From an uncultured Alistipes sp. (GTDB lineage: Bacteria; Bacteroidota; Bacteroidia; Bacteroidales; Rikenellaceae): a stretch of DNA of 64,000 bases. Location: assembly GCA_900768015.1 (NCBI GenBank), contig CAAGBI010000062.1, positions 87,881 to 151,880 on the forward strand, written 5' to 3'. The notes under the pieces are model-generated. The model worked only from the letters and a program-made list of their open reading frames with translations, was not told the DNA's origin and did not search any database. A program made the translations under genes and the position numbers. How positions within the stretch are numbered: the first letter of the stretch is position 1; every line of letters begins with the position of its first letter. Below are positions 1 to 9,605 of this stretch, in pieces.

Positions 1-1871
1 TGCTTGGGCTGCGATGTCTGTATCACCACGCGGCCGCGGTCGTTGCGTCTGCCTGCGCGTCCCGCCACCTGCATCATAAGCTGAAAGGCGCGCTCCGAGG
101 CCCTAAAGTCGGGCATGGTCAACAAATTGTCAGCATTGAGGATGCCGACAGTAGTAACTCCGCCAAAGTCGAAGCCCTTAGTGAGGATTTGTGTGCCTAC
201 GAGGATGTCCGCCTCGCCACTATCGAAGCGTGTTACGATGCGCTTGAAGGCGCGCTCCGAGGTCGAGGTGTCGCCATCGAGGCGCTCGATGCGTGCCTCG
301 GGCATGAGGCGCGAAATCTCCTCGGCGACCTTCTCCGTGCCGAAGCCCATGAGTGCCATATCCTGCACCTCGCAGTTGGGGCACATCTTGGGTGCTGGCA
401 TGTTGTAGCCGCAGTAGTGGCACTCCATGCGGTCGGTGGCCTTGTGGCGTGTGAGGGTCACATTGCAGTGGGGGCAGCGTGGCGAGTAACCACATGTGCG
501 ACACTGTATGTAGGGCGCATAGCCGCGGCGGTTTTGGAATAAGATGGCCTGCTCTCCCGCACTCAGCGAGCGGTGTATATTCTGCAGTAGCTCAAGGTTG
601 AAGTGTGTCTTGCGCTCGTTGCGCTTTACGGCGCGTATGGTGTCCGAGACGATAACTTCGGGCAATACAGCCTCACCCCAGCGCTCGGTAAGTTCTATGT
701 AGGCATACTTGCCCGTGGTGGCATTGTAGAGGCTCTCCAGGGAGGGCGTAGCGCTTCCGAGCACCACCTTTGCGCCATATATGCGACCCATCACAACGGC
801 CATGTCGCGGGCGTTGTAGCGGGGTGTGGGGTCGGTCTGTTTGTAGTTGGCATCGTGCTCCTCGTCGACGACGATAAGGCCTGGGCGCTTCATCGGCAGG
901 AATATCGCCGAGCGCACGCCCACGATAAGTTCGCCACCCGCGGAGGAGGCAAGGCGCAGGAAAGTCTCGCCACGACGCAGGGGCGTGAGGCGGGAGTGGT
1001 ATGTTGTGGTGCGACCCTCGAAGATGCGCTCGAGGCGCTCGACAAGCTGCGAGGTGATTACAATCTCGGGAACGAGGACAAGGACATCGCGACCCTCGGC
1101 GAGGGTGCGTGCGATAAGGTGTACATAGATCTCGGTCTTACCCGAGCCCGTAACGCCATGCAGGAGTGCCACTTTATTGTTGCGGTGGCCCTCGTCTATG
1201 GCATCCAAGGCGCGTTGCTGTGCCTCGGAGAGCGTGGGAAGGAGGAAGTCGTCTTTGTCGTGCGTAGCCTCTATTGTGGCTTCGCGTAGCTCGATAAGGC
1301 CTCGGCGTTTGAGGTCGGCGATATGCACCGTATCGGCATCCACAAGGCGGCGGGGCACGAAGCCATCCGCACTCCTGCGCTCTACGGCGAGGGCGGCAAT
1401 GCGGTCCATGGTCTCGGTGCGGCGGGGTGCCTTGCGGCCGTGCTTAGCAACATATGCTGCGAGTGCCTCCTCGGTGCGTAGCTCCTCTGCGAGGGCTACG
1501 AATGTCTCGGTGGGGGGCTCTATGCTACGCTCGTCAAGCTCCGAAAGCGTTGTTGCCGAGGGCTTTGCTAAGGCGGGAAGTGCCACGCGCATAACCTCGC
1601 CTATGGTACACATGTAATACTCCGCAATCCACTCCCAAAGGCGTTGTGCCTCAGCTGTGACGAGGGGTGTGGAGTATAGGCGTTTGAGGATGGGTTTGAT
1701 GCGTGGGTATTCGGGCTTCTGGGTGGAGATGCTCCAGACGATGCCCGTATAATAACGACTGCTGCCAAACTGTACGACTACGGCGTCTCCTATGCCCACA
1801 CCCAATGCTTCATCCACCGAGAAGGTGTACATTGGCTGTGCCAGCGGGAGAACTACCTGTGCGTAAAGCAT
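1..1871 (-). CDS. priA: Primosomal protein N' (PriA helicase), 3' end cut by window edge
   Basis: Superfamily-2 DNA helicase that reloads the replisome at stalled forks. About 623 residues are visible, starting MLYAQVVLPLAQPMYTF; an in-frame TAA just upstream fixes the start at 1871. Seen in order: an N-terminal DNA-binding region, Walker A (GVTGSGKTEIY, about 1130-1165), a DEEHD Walker B box (about 840-870), a zinc-binding cysteine block (CGYSPRCPHC..CHYCGY..CPNC, about 340-500), and the helicase motif VAGRAGR at the window edge. PriA is usually somewhat over 800 residues, so about a quarter lies outside. It follows the yitT-like gene by 40 bp on the same strand and may be co-transcribed. 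The family call is firm. Confidence 0.95.
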   Translation of the reverse strand, partial: MLYAQVVLPLAQPMYTFSVDEALGVGIGDAVVVQFGSSRYYTGIVWSISTQKPEYPRIKPILKRLYSTPLVTAEAQRLWEWIAEYYMCTIGEVMRVALPALAKPSATTLSELDERSIEPPTETFVALAEELRTEEALAAYVAKHGRKAPRRTETMDRIAALAVERRSADGFVPRRLVDADTVHIADLKRRGLIELREATIEATHDKDDFLLPTLSEAQQRALDAIDEGHRNNKVALLHGVTGSGKTEIYVHLIARTLAEGRDVLVLVPEIVITSQLVERLERIFEGRTTTYHSRLTPLRRGETFLRLASSAGGELIVGVRSAIFLPMKRPGLIVVDEEHDANYKQTDPTPRYNARDMAVVMGRIYGAKVVLGSATPSLESLYNATTGKYAYIELTERWGEAVLPEVIVSDTIRAVKRNERKTHFNLELLQNIHRSLSAGEQAILFQNRRGYAPYIQCRTCGYSPRCPHCNVTLTRHKATDRMECHYCGYNMPAPKMCPNCEVQDMALMGFGTEKVAEEISRLMPEARIERLDGDTSTSERAFKRIVTRFDSGEADILVGTQILTKGFDFGGVTTVGILNADNLLTMPDFRASERAFQLMMQVAGRAGRRNDRGRVVIQTSQPK

Positions 1872-1911
1872 GGCAGCAGTGGTTTAAGGTATGTTTTATA
1901 AATTAGCTCTA

Positions 1912-2928
1912 TTAGAGCTTGTTCAAGGCGTCGAAGCCCTGGCCGTAAACACCCATTACAGAGCCTACGGTGATAAATGCGCTGGGATCCTGCTCGCGAA
2001 CGAACTTCAAAATTGTCGATGTGTCGCGCTTGCGGCAAACAACCATAACAGCCTTTGAAGGGGTCTTTGAGTATGAGCCCATAGCGTCGATAAGCGTAGC
2101 ACCACGATTAGCCTTGGTCATAATCATGTCGGCCATAGCCTCGTAGTCCTTACAGAAGATCATAATCTGGTTAGACTGCTGGTTGCCAGACTGTACCAAG
2201 TCTACAGTGTAGCCGATAACTGCAATCATCATGAAACCGTAGATCATGCGCGCAAAGGCATCAGGCGAAAGTGGCATCATAGGCACTGCCTCGATGAGCT
2301 GTGTAGCTGCGGGATCATAGTCCGCAGGTACCATATTTACGGTAGTAGTGAGGAAGAGTGAACCAACAAGGATACCAAAGTCGGTCATGATCAACACCTT
2401 GCCGTAGCTTACAGTGCGGAACTTATTGATAATCATCGCAACGATATCAGTACCACCAGTAGAGCCGCCCTGCATGAACGATACAGCGATACCAACACCG
2501 CAAGATGCAGCACCCATAGCAACCAAAAGGATACGCCATGAGTCAACGCCCATAACCATCTTAACCATGGTGTCGGCAGGCATCAAGCTTACGAGGTTGA
2601 ACATCACAGACATCATCAAGATGCAGTACAAGGTCTTGATACCGAACTTCCAACCTACGATCATAACGCCGAGGATGAGAAGGATGCAGTTGATTACGAA
2701 AATCAAGTTACCGATGGTAACGAAGCTTGAGATAAACTCAGAGCCGGGGAATACGCTTGAGAGAACGGCATTGATAAGCGTAGCCAAACCTGCAGCGCCA
2801 CCACCCATACCACCAGCGGGGAGTACGCACATCTGCCAGCCGAAGGCGTAGCAGAACATACCAAAGGTCATCAAGAGATACTCCTTGATGCCTACGAGAA
2901 TCGAACGAGAAGAGATTTTTACACCCAT
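1912..2928 (-). CDS. YitT family membrane protein (DUF161 + DUF2179)
   Basis: 338-residue integral membrane protein. The N-terminal two thirds hold five or six hydrophobic segments of the YitT/DUF161 type, with a glycine-rich loop (PAGGMGGGAAGLA, about residues 37-50) and a second conserved loop QGGSTGGTDIVA. The soluble C-terminus (about 255-338: KTPSKAVMVVCRKRDTS..) matches DUF2179, a ligand-binding-like domain. The transport substrate of this family is not established. The gene has its own candidate -7 box at 3004-3011 and lies directly upstream of priA. Confidence 0.88.
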   Translation of the reverse strand: MGVKISSRSILVGIKEYLLMTFGMFCYAFGWQMCVLPAGGMGGGAAGLATLINAVLSSVFPGSEFISSFVTIGNLIFVINCILLILGVMIVGWKFGIKTLYCILMMSVMFNLVSLMPADTMVKMVMGVDSWRILLVAMGAASCGVGIAVSFMQGGSTGGTDIVAMIINKFRTVSYGKVLIMTDFGILVGSLFLTTTVNMVPADYDPAATQLIEAVPMMPLSPDAFARMIYGFMMIAVIGYTVDLVQSGNQQSNQIMIFCKDYEAMADMIMTKANRGATLIDAMGSYSKTPSKAVMVVCRKRDTSTILKFVREQDPSAFITVGSVMGVYGQGFDALNKL

Positions 2929-3003
2929 ATCAATTCAGAATTTAGTAAAAATAAGGCTAATAGTTTATAAACTAATATTAAAATTATCCTGTGAAATTTG
3001 GGG

Positions 3004-3035
3004 CAAATGTACAAACTTTCGCCCAAATTGTGCAA
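3004..3035 (-). promoter_or_regulatory. Candidate Bacteroidetes promoter for the yitT-like gene
   Basis: On the minus strand TACATTTG (3004-3011) fits the TAnnTTTG -7 box, with a weak TTG-like -33 element about 20 bases upstream (3032-3035). Confidence 0.5.
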
Positions 3036-3045
3036 TTTTTAGAGG

Positions 3046-3101
3046 TTATTTTAAGGGGTGGCCCGCAAATAGTTGTGATTTAACCATTTGCGAGAGCCCC
3101 C
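3046..3101 (-). terminator. Possible terminator after the GH92 operon
   Basis: Read on the minus strand, CGCAAAT pairs with ATTTGCG (7 bp) and GGGG with CCCC, separated by an internal loop, followed by a short T/A-rich tail. It lies between the GH92 stop (3118) and the yitT promoter. The T-tract is weak. Confidence 0.4.
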
Positions 3102-3117
3102 AATCTGTTATGATACA

Positions 3118-5304
3118 TTAATACCAAGCCACCTTCTCTGCGCCCATGTGGAACTTGAGCGTGCCACCTGCGATAATCTCCTCGTGGGTGATGTAGTAGC
3201 GGTCGAGAGCCTTGCCGTTGAGCTCCACGCTCTGCACATAGCGCTTCTCCTGGCTATAGCCCACGCGCTCGATGCGGAAGATGCCACCCTCGACATCAAT
3301 CTCCGCAGCATCGACCATAGGCACACCCAAGACATACTGCTTAGATGCGGGCTCCACGGGGTAGAAACCGAGGGTTGTCATGATGTACCATGCCGACATC
3401 TGACCCACATCCTCGTTGCCCGAGAGGCCGTCAACCTCGGTAGAGTACATCGTCGCCATAACCTCGTACAAGCGGTCGGCAGCCTTCCATGGCTCGCCCA
3501 ACATTGTGTAGAAGTAGATGATATGGTGGCTGGGCTCGTTGCCGTGAACATACTGGCCGATAAGACCCGAGATGTCGGGTGTCACATCCTCGCCCTCCAT
3601 CTTTGTGTCGGCAGTGAAGAGCTCGTCGAGGCGGGCAATAGTAGTCTCGCGGCTACCCATATACTGCTCCAAGAGGTCGAGGTCGTGGGGTACAAGCCAG
3701 AGGTACTGCCATGCGTTACCCTCACAGTACTCGTTCGCAATGCGCGATGCGTTGTAGGGGTTGAAGTCTGCGCGCCACTCACCCTTTGATGACTTGCCGC
3801 GGATGAAGCCTGTCTCGGTGTCGTAGTAGTTTGTCCACGAGTGGCTGCGTGTTGCGAGGTACTCCGCCTCCTCCTTGCCGAGCTTCTCGGCTACGGTAGC
3901 TGCTGCAGCATCGGCGATAGCGAACTCCATGTCGTGGGCGATAGACTCACCCTGGAGGTCGTTAGGCATGTAACCATACTCCTTGCGATACTTGCCACCG
4001 CGCATATTGTGCATCGCCGAGCCATAGATAGCCTCCCATGCGCGCTCGGGGTCGATGCCCTCGATATCCTTAGCTACGGCATCCGATACGGCTATGATGC
4101 CTGGTGAGCCCACCATACAGCCATTGTCCCAACCCCACAAGTGCCAAATGGGCAAGAAGCCCTGCTCCTCGTAGATGTTAATCATGGTGTTGGTAACATC
4201 GTCCATAAGCTCGGGGTGGGTGATGGTCATTAGAGGGAGCTTAGCGCGGTAAGTATCCCACAATGAGAATGTTGTATAGGTGTCATGACCTGGGTCGGGG
4301 TGTACAACATTGTCGGCACCGCGGTATGTGCGGTCAACATCCGAGAACAACGACGGAGCCACATACATGTGATACATGCCTGTATAGAAAATCTCCTCCT
4401 GCTCGGCAGTTGCGCCATAGATACGAATTTTTGAAATCTCGTTGTTCCATTTGTCGTAGGCCTCCTTGCGTACGGTGTCGAAGTCGGCATTGGCAACCTC
4501 GGCGTTGAAGTTGAGTTCGGCACCCTCGGGGCTTGTAGACGAGAGGGCTACCTTAACGCCAATCTGCTCACCTGCTTTGGTGTCGAAGTGTATGCGATAG
4601 TAGAAGCCATACTCGCCAATGGGCTCGAACTCGGTGAAGGGCTTCGAGAACTCGATTACGAAGTAGACCTTCTGGTTGTTTGACCAGCCCCAGCTGTGGC
4701 GGCGACCCACAACGCGGGTGTCGCTAACGGCCTCGGCGTAGAGATCCTCGGGACGGTCGAAGCAGCCACCATGCACAAGGTCGAGGATGATAGCGGCATC
4801 CTCACCCTCGGGGAAGGTGTAGCGGTGAAGTGCGCCACGCTCCGTTGCGGTCATCTCGGCGAGGATGTCGTAGCGTGTGAGGGGTACAGAGTAGTAGCCA
4901 GGCTCTACGACCTCCTGTGTGCGGTCGGCCTCGCTCCAGAAGCCTGTAGAGTAGTCGCCAAGGCGGCCACGGCTATAGACCACCTCACCCATAACGGGCA
5001 TGAGTGTTACATCGAACAAGTCGCCGCAGCCCGTACCTGAGAGGTGGGTGTGCGAGAAGCCGATGACGCTATTCTCGGAGTCGTGGTAGCCCGAGCACCA
5101 GTCCCACTCCTGGGTGATGCTTGTAGGGCCTACCTGTGTCATGCCGAAGGGGACATTCGCGCCCACGAATACATGACCATGGCCACCAGAGCCAATCTTT
5201 GGGTTCACCTTTGCCGCGTAGTCTGTGACTTGGGGTGTCTCCGTTGCGCAACCTGCGAGGGCTGCAAGCGCCAAAAGCGCGGTGAGTAGTTTTGTTGTTT
5301 TCAT
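3118..5304 (-). CDS. GH92 family alpha-mannosidase, lipoprotein
   Basis: 728 residues with a type II signal peptide (LAGC lipobox, Cys19), so probably membrane-anchored on the periplasmic or surface side. GH92 enzymes are calcium-dependent exo-alpha-mannosidases acting on N-glycans or mannan. Family marks: the N-terminal beta-sandwich start (NPKIGSGGHGHVFVGANVPFGM), the block IAHDMEFAIADAA (about residue 460, holding the likely acid Glu), GNEPSHHIIYFY (about 585) and GNEDVGQMSAWY (about 628, base region). Last gene of rlmN-GH97-GH92-GH92; its start is 1 bp beyond the stop of the preceding GH92. Linkage specificity cannot be read from sequence. Confidence 0.93.
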   Translation of the reverse strand: MKTTKLLTALLALAALAGCATETPQVTDYAAKVNPKIGSGGHGHVFVGANVPFGMTQVGPTSITQEWDWCSGYHDSENSVIGFSHTHLSGTGCGDLFDVTLMPVMGEVVYSRGRLGDYSTGFWSEADRTQEVVEPGYYSVPLTRYDILAEMTATERGALHRYTFPEGEDAAIILDLVHGGCFDRPEDLYAEAVSDTRVVGRRHSWGWSNNQKVYFVIEFSKPFTEFEPIGEYGFYYRIHFDTKAGEQIGVKVALSSTSPEGAELNFNAEVANADFDTVRKEAYDKWNNEISKIRIYGATAEQEEIFYTGMYHMYVAPSLFSDVDRTYRGADNVVHPDPGHDTYTTFSLWDTYRAKLPLMTITHPELMDDVTNTMINIYEEQGFLPIWHLWGWDNGCMVGSPGIIAVSDAVAKDIEGIDPERAWEAIYGSAMHNMRGGKYRKEYGYMPNDLQGESIAHDMEFAIADAAAATVAEKLGKEEAEYLATRSHSWTNYYDTETGFIRGKSSKGEWRADFNPYNASRIANEYCEGNAWQYLWLVPHDLDLLEQYMGSRETTIARLDELFTADTKMEGEDVTPDISGLIGQYVHGNEPSHHIIYFYTMLGEPWKAADRLYEVMATMYSTEVDGLSGNEDVGQMSAWYIMTTLGFYPVEPASKQYVLGVPMVDAAEIDVEGGIFRIERVGYSQEKRYVQSVELNGKALDRYYITHEEIIAGGTLKFHMGAEKVAWY

Positions 5305-5305
5305 G

Positions 5306-7543
5306 CTATTTGAGTTTTAGTTTCAATTCCTTTGCCTTTACGAGGTCGGCGTGCGATATGCGGTAGCCCGAGCACTTGCCGCCAAGTCGTATATCCTTGA
5401 TATAGTCGCCCTCACCCTCGGTGGTTATCACTATTGTGCCGTGCTGGGTGTCGATCTCGGCACGCTCGAAGCGGGGTGTGGTGATGGTGTAGTAGGGCTC
5501 ACCTGGGCAGTCGGGGTAGATGCCGAGCATCGAGAATACCGCCCATGTGGACATCGTACCTGTGTCGTCGTTGCCAGGTAGGCCATCGGGCGTTGTGGTG
5601 TAGTTGGCGTTGAGGAGCTCTCTAACAAGACTCTGTGTGCGCCACTCCTCGCCCCTGACGCGGCTGAAGAGGTAGGGGTAGGCGATGTCGGGCTCGTTGG
5701 TGGGGTCGTAGTGGCCATTGTCGAATACCCACTGCAACTTCTCAACGAAGCGCTTCGTGCCACCCATAGCCCTTATTAGGCCCTCGATGTCGTGGGGCAC
5801 GAAGAAGGTGTAGTTCCATGAGCTACCCTCGTGGAAGCCTATGGTATTTGAGAAGTTAGCACCCGCCGCGGGGTCGAACTCTCCGACATAGTTGCCATCC
5901 ATGCCTATGGGGCGCATTGCACCGTCAGCCTTAGAGTAGTAGTTGCGCCAGCCCGCTGCTCTGCGCTCCATCTCCTTGGCAAACTTCTCGTCGCCCATCT
6001 CGTGGGCAAAGGTGGCAAGGGCATTATCTGCCACGTAGTACTCCAAGGCGTGCGATACGGAGTTGTCGCCCGACATATCCTGTGCAAAGAGGCCTACGGG
6101 GATGTAGCCATGCTCGATGTATGGGTCGATGTCGGGGCGTATGGCGTTGTGCTTGCCCTCGGTTGTTGCTGAGCGTTTCATGGCCTCGTATGCGGCGTTG
6201 ATGTCGAAATCGCGCAAGCCCTTGAGGTAGCTATCCACGATTACGGGGATGGCGGGGTCGCCCTCCATGGTGAAGGTCTCGCGGCCGTAAAGCTCCCAGC
6301 GTGGCAGCCAGCCCCACTCCTGGCTCATGGCAACCATAGAGTGAATCATGTCTGTCTGCACCTCGGGGTATGCAAGCGTAAGCAGCTGATGCACATTGCG
6401 GTAGGTGTCCCAGAGTGAGAATACCGTATAGCGGTCGTAGCCCACAGCCACGCCCGTAGCACCCGACTCCATTGCGGGGTACTCGCCATTTACGTCGCTC
6501 ACGATGTTGGGGTGGAGCAACGAGTGGTAGAGCGCGGTGTAGAAGATTGTGCGCTCCTCCTCTGTGCCACCCTCCACGCGTATGCGTCCGAGGGCCTCGT
6601 TCCACTTTGCCTTGGCTGCCTCGCGCACGCTGTCGAAGTCGCGCGTGCCAACTTCGGCATCGAGGTTGCGGCGTGCGTTCTCCATAGAGACATACGATAT
6701 GCCGACCTTGACAACGACCTCTGCGCCTGGGGCGAGGTTGCCGAGCTTGAAGATAGCACCTATATCGTCACCCATTATCTCGCGCGCGTAGTTTTTGTAT
6801 AGTTTATACTCGCCGCTATCGCCCGACCATGCCGCCTCTATGCCCGTCATCTCGGGCTGCAGCTTCCAGTAGTTTATCTCCTCGACGGGGTGCGAGATGC
6901 GCACAACAAAATATATGGGGAAGACGGCCTGATTGGTGTAGCAGAAGGTGCCCAAAAGGCGCATGCCCTCGACCTCGGTGTTGCTCACGCGGCGAAGCAT
7001 CGCTCCCGACTCGTTCGAGAGAGCCGTGCCAAGGTCGACGATAATGTTAGCCTCGCCACCCTCTGCGAAGGTGTAGCGCTCGACTGATGCGCGCTCTGTG
7101 GCGGTTGCCTCGGCATGCACGGCGAACTGGTCGAAGGTTGTTGCGTAGTAGCCAGGTGTCGCCACCTCGTTGCTATATGTCGAGCCACGCTTTGTGCGGT
7201 CAGCCTCAGCTGTGCCCGTTGTCGCCATGGTGATAATTGCGCCCAACTCGGGACATCCCACGCCACTCAACGCGCCATGCGCAAAGCCTACGCTATACTT
7301 GTTGCGGATGTCGTAAGGCGTACTCCACCAGCGGTTATCCTTGTCGAAGCGGTTAAGCTCCGAGCCCGTCACATTAAATGGCACAGCCGCCATCATGCCG
7401 TGGGGCACAACAGCGCCAGGGTGCGTAGCCGAGTAGTCGGCAGTGCCGATAAAGGGGTCTACCCACTCGGTGTAATCTCTCTCCTGCGCCGAGAGTGTCA
7501 GGCACGATAGCAAAATTGCAAATATGGTTAGTCTAATTCTCAT
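5306..7543 (-). CDS. GH92 family alpha-mannosidase, secreted
   Basis: 745 residues with a type I signal peptide (MRIRLTIFAILLSCLTLSAQ). Second GH92 enzyme, clearly diverged from its neighbour. It carries DPFIGT..GAVVPHGMM at the N-terminus, SHALEYYVADNA (about residue 500, likely acid Glu), NEPDIAYPYLF and GLPGNDDTGTMSTW (about 658, base Asp region). The NEPDIAYPYLF variant, against NEPSHHIIYFY in the other copy, points to a different mannoside linkage or aglycone (inference). Its first 11 bp overlap the end of the GH97 gene, which supports translational coupling. Confidence 0.93.
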   Translation of the reverse strand: MRIRLTIFAILLSCLTLSAQERDYTEWVDPFIGTADYSATHPGAVVPHGMMAAVPFNVTGSELNRFDKDNRWWSTPYDIRNKYSVGFAHGALSGVGCPELGAIITMATTGTAEADRTKRGSTYSNEVATPGYYATTFDQFAVHAEATATERASVERYTFAEGGEANIIVDLGTALSNESGAMLRRVSNTEVEGMRLLGTFCYTNQAVFPIYFVVRISHPVEEINYWKLQPEMTGIEAAWSGDSGEYKLYKNYAREIMGDDIGAIFKLGNLAPGAEVVVKVGISYVSMENARRNLDAEVGTRDFDSVREAAKAKWNEALGRIRVEGGTEEERTIFYTALYHSLLHPNIVSDVNGEYPAMESGATGVAVGYDRYTVFSLWDTYRNVHQLLTLAYPEVQTDMIHSMVAMSQEWGWLPRWELYGRETFTMEGDPAIPVIVDSYLKGLRDFDINAAYEAMKRSATTEGKHNAIRPDIDPYIEHGYIPVGLFAQDMSGDNSVSHALEYYVADNALATFAHEMGDEKFAKEMERRAAGWRNYYSKADGAMRPIGMDGNYVGEFDPAAGANFSNTIGFHEGSSWNYTFFVPHDIEGLIRAMGGTKRFVEKLQWVFDNGHYDPTNEPDIAYPYLFSRVRGEEWRTQSLVRELLNANYTTTPDGLPGNDDTGTMSTWAVFSMLGIYPDCPGEPYYTITTPRFERAEIDTQHGTIVITTEGEGDYIKDIRLGGKCSGYRISHADLVKAKELKLKLK

Positions 7544-9584
7544 CTCTTATAAATTTATGTTTTCCACCCTTTTTCCATCTGGCGTGGCCCATAAGATAGT
7601 GACCATTTAACCTTACTACAAAGCCGCCACCTGCGGGCATATCAATCTTAAACTTTCCACGGCACTCACTAAATTTCTCAAGGGGAACTACAATATGCTT
7701 ATACTCCGTGGGAGTCTCCCCATCGACATACATCTCAATATATTCGGCAATAAAGATAAGAGACATGTCCATCTGAAACTCAACGCTTCGCGCCTTGTTG
7801 CCATTCAAACCCGCAAAATAGACATCTGTACTACCACCGGGATTGTAGTTCTCTTGAAAACCTAGGACATACTCGCCAACCTCACCTTGCAGAACATAAG
7901 GTGTGCCCATATCGGTTGGTAATTTGGCAAGGAACTGCGTAAATTCGGGCTCCTTATCGTACTCCGTAGGCGAGTCGCAAAGCATTGCAAGAGGCTGATT
8001 ATACAGCACATACATCGCCAACTGGTGGCATCGTGTGCCTTGGCTCATTGGGCGTGAGTAGTTTGGCTCATACTCCTCTCGCGATGCATTGCGCATAGCG
8101 CCCGGTGTGTAGTCCACAGGGCCTGCCGCACCACGGATATAGGGCAGGGTCACATCGTAGGTTATCTGGTCGTGCTCCGCACCGAGCCACTTCATCGTCT
8201 CAAGGCCGTGTACGCCCTCAAAATTGATGGCATTGGGGTAGGTGCGCGGTAAGCCCGTGGGTTTGTAAACACCGTGATAATCAACGAGTAGATGATATTT
8301 AGCCGCTATCTCGGCAAGGTCGTAGACAAACTCCACCATCTCCTGGTCGTCGCGGTCGAGGAAGTCAACTTTCCAACCCTTAACGCCCATCTCGGAGTAG
8401 TGCTTACATAGTCCCTCTATATCGCGTTGCATAGCCCAGTAGCCCGCCCAAAGGATGATGCCCACGCCACGCTCCTTGCCATAGTCAACCAACTCCTTGA
8501 TGTCGATCTCGGGCACTACCTTCATCAGGTCTGCCTCGCCCTTGACGCTCCATCCCTCGTCAAGAATAACATACTCGATGCCGTAGCGCGAGGCGAAGTC
8601 TATATAATACTTATATGTATCGTTGTTGATGCCAGGCTCGAAATCAACGCCTTCGAGACCCCAGTCGTTCCACCACTCCCAGGCTACCTTACCCGGCTTA
8701 ATCCATGAGGTATCCTCCAAGCGGCACTCGTCAGCAAGTTCCCATACAAGGTCGTTATTCGCCAATTCGCAATCCTCCTCGCAGATGGCTACGATGCGCC
8801 AAGGGAATGAGCGAGAGCCGTGACACTCGGCAATATAGTCGTGGCGCGACTTTACCATACCTTGCAACATGTTGTAGCCACCTTGCTCCACCTCCTTGGG
8901 GCGTGGTGCAAACTCGGTGTCGAGGACTCCATCGCCATCCCTATTTGATAGGAACATGCCCGGATAATCTTCGAGGTTAGACTCTGATATCCACACCTTT
9001 ACGCCCTTGCGCTCAATAACTATTGGTGCGAATATTAAGCGTCGCCAGTCGATATCCTTGAGGGCTGTGTGGGTATAGGTATTCTCGAACGATGTTTCAA
9101 ACTGCGTTGCGTAGTCCGGTGTTGCATCGGGGCGGAAGTTGACATATGGAATCCACGCCATATCCTCCTCGTTGAACGAGAACTCGGCAAGCTCGTCAAC
9201 GATTTTATAGTCGCCCTCGATGTTTGAGATAAAGCGGTAGGCGACACCATCTATATAGGCACGAAGCTCAACGCTATAGTCGCCAAAGTTGACCACAGCA
9301 CAGCTATACCACGAGAAAGGGTTGCCGGTGTTGCAATCAAACTTCTTTACACATGCGCTCTTAATACCCTCGCCCCAGACACCTCTATCGGTGGTCATTG
9401 TAAGGCGTGAGGGGGCAACAATCTCCTTATCGCCAAAGTGTGCAGACCAACGCAGTGTGCCATCGCTCCAGTCGAGGGTAATAGCGCTAAGCTCATTAGA
9501 ATAGCTTACACGCACACTCTTCTTGCCAAAGGCAAAACCTACGGTAAGCAGCAAAAGAGTGAATATAGTAAATAGCTTTCTCAT
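7533..9584 (-). CDS. GH97 family glycoside hydrolase
   Basis: 683 residues with a signal peptide (cleavage near FAFG-KKS). GH97 proteins have an N-terminal super-sandwich, a (beta/alpha)8 barrel and a C-terminal beta-sandwich, and include alpha-glucosidases and alpha-galactosidases. The barrel is clear: EWWNDWG, YVILDEGW, KGWKVDFLDRDDQ (about residue 400), then NFEGVHGLE (about 455). The Asp-containing VDFLDRDDQ strand resembles the retaining (alpha-galactosidase-type) branch rather than inverting SusB; this is an inference from memory of the motif. The gene follows rlmN by 21 bp and overlaps the next GH92 by 11 bp. Confidence 0.92.
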   Translation of the reverse strand: MRKLFTIFTLLLLTVGFAFGKKSVRVSYSNELSAITLDWSDGTLRWSAHFGDKEIVAPSRLTMTTDRGVWGEGIKSACVKKFDCNTGNPFSWYSCAVVNFGDYSVELRAYIDGVAYRFISNIEGDYKIVDELAEFSFNEEDMAWIPYVNFRPDATPDYATQFETSFENTYTHTALKDIDWRRLIFAPIVIERKGVKVWISESNLEDYPGMFLSNRDGDGVLDTEFAPRPKEVEQGGYNMLQGMVKSRHDYIAECHGSRSFPWRIVAICEEDCELANNDLVWELADECRLEDTSWIKPGKVAWEWWNDWGLEGVDFEPGINNDTYKYYIDFASRYGIEYVILDEGWSVKGEADLMKVVPEIDIKELVDYGKERGVGIILWAGYWAMQRDIEGLCKHYSEMGVKGWKVDFLDRDDQEMVEFVYDLAEIAAKYHLLVDYHGVYKPTGLPRTYPNAINFEGVHGLETMKWLGAEHDQITYDVTLPYIRGAAGPVDYTPGAMRNASREEYEPNYSRPMSQGTRCHQLAMYVLYNQPLAMLCDSPTEYDKEPEFTQFLAKLPTDMGTPYVLQGEVGEYVLGFQENYNPGGSTDVYFAGLNGNKARSVEFQMDMSLIFIAEYIEMYVDGETPTEYKHIVVPLEKFSECRGKFKIDMPAGGGFVVRLNGHYLMGHARWKKGGKHKFIRDEN

Positions 9585-9605
9585 AACCGATTGTACCTTA
9601 GGTGG

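Noticed and set aside
603..1289. A 228-codon plus-strand frame
   Set aside because: Antisense shadow of priA, whose motifs are clear on the other strand.
3118..9584. Full polysaccharide utilisation locus
   Set aside because: No SusC/SusD pair, hybrid two-component system or ECF sigma/anti-sigma gene in the window; only hydrolases are present.
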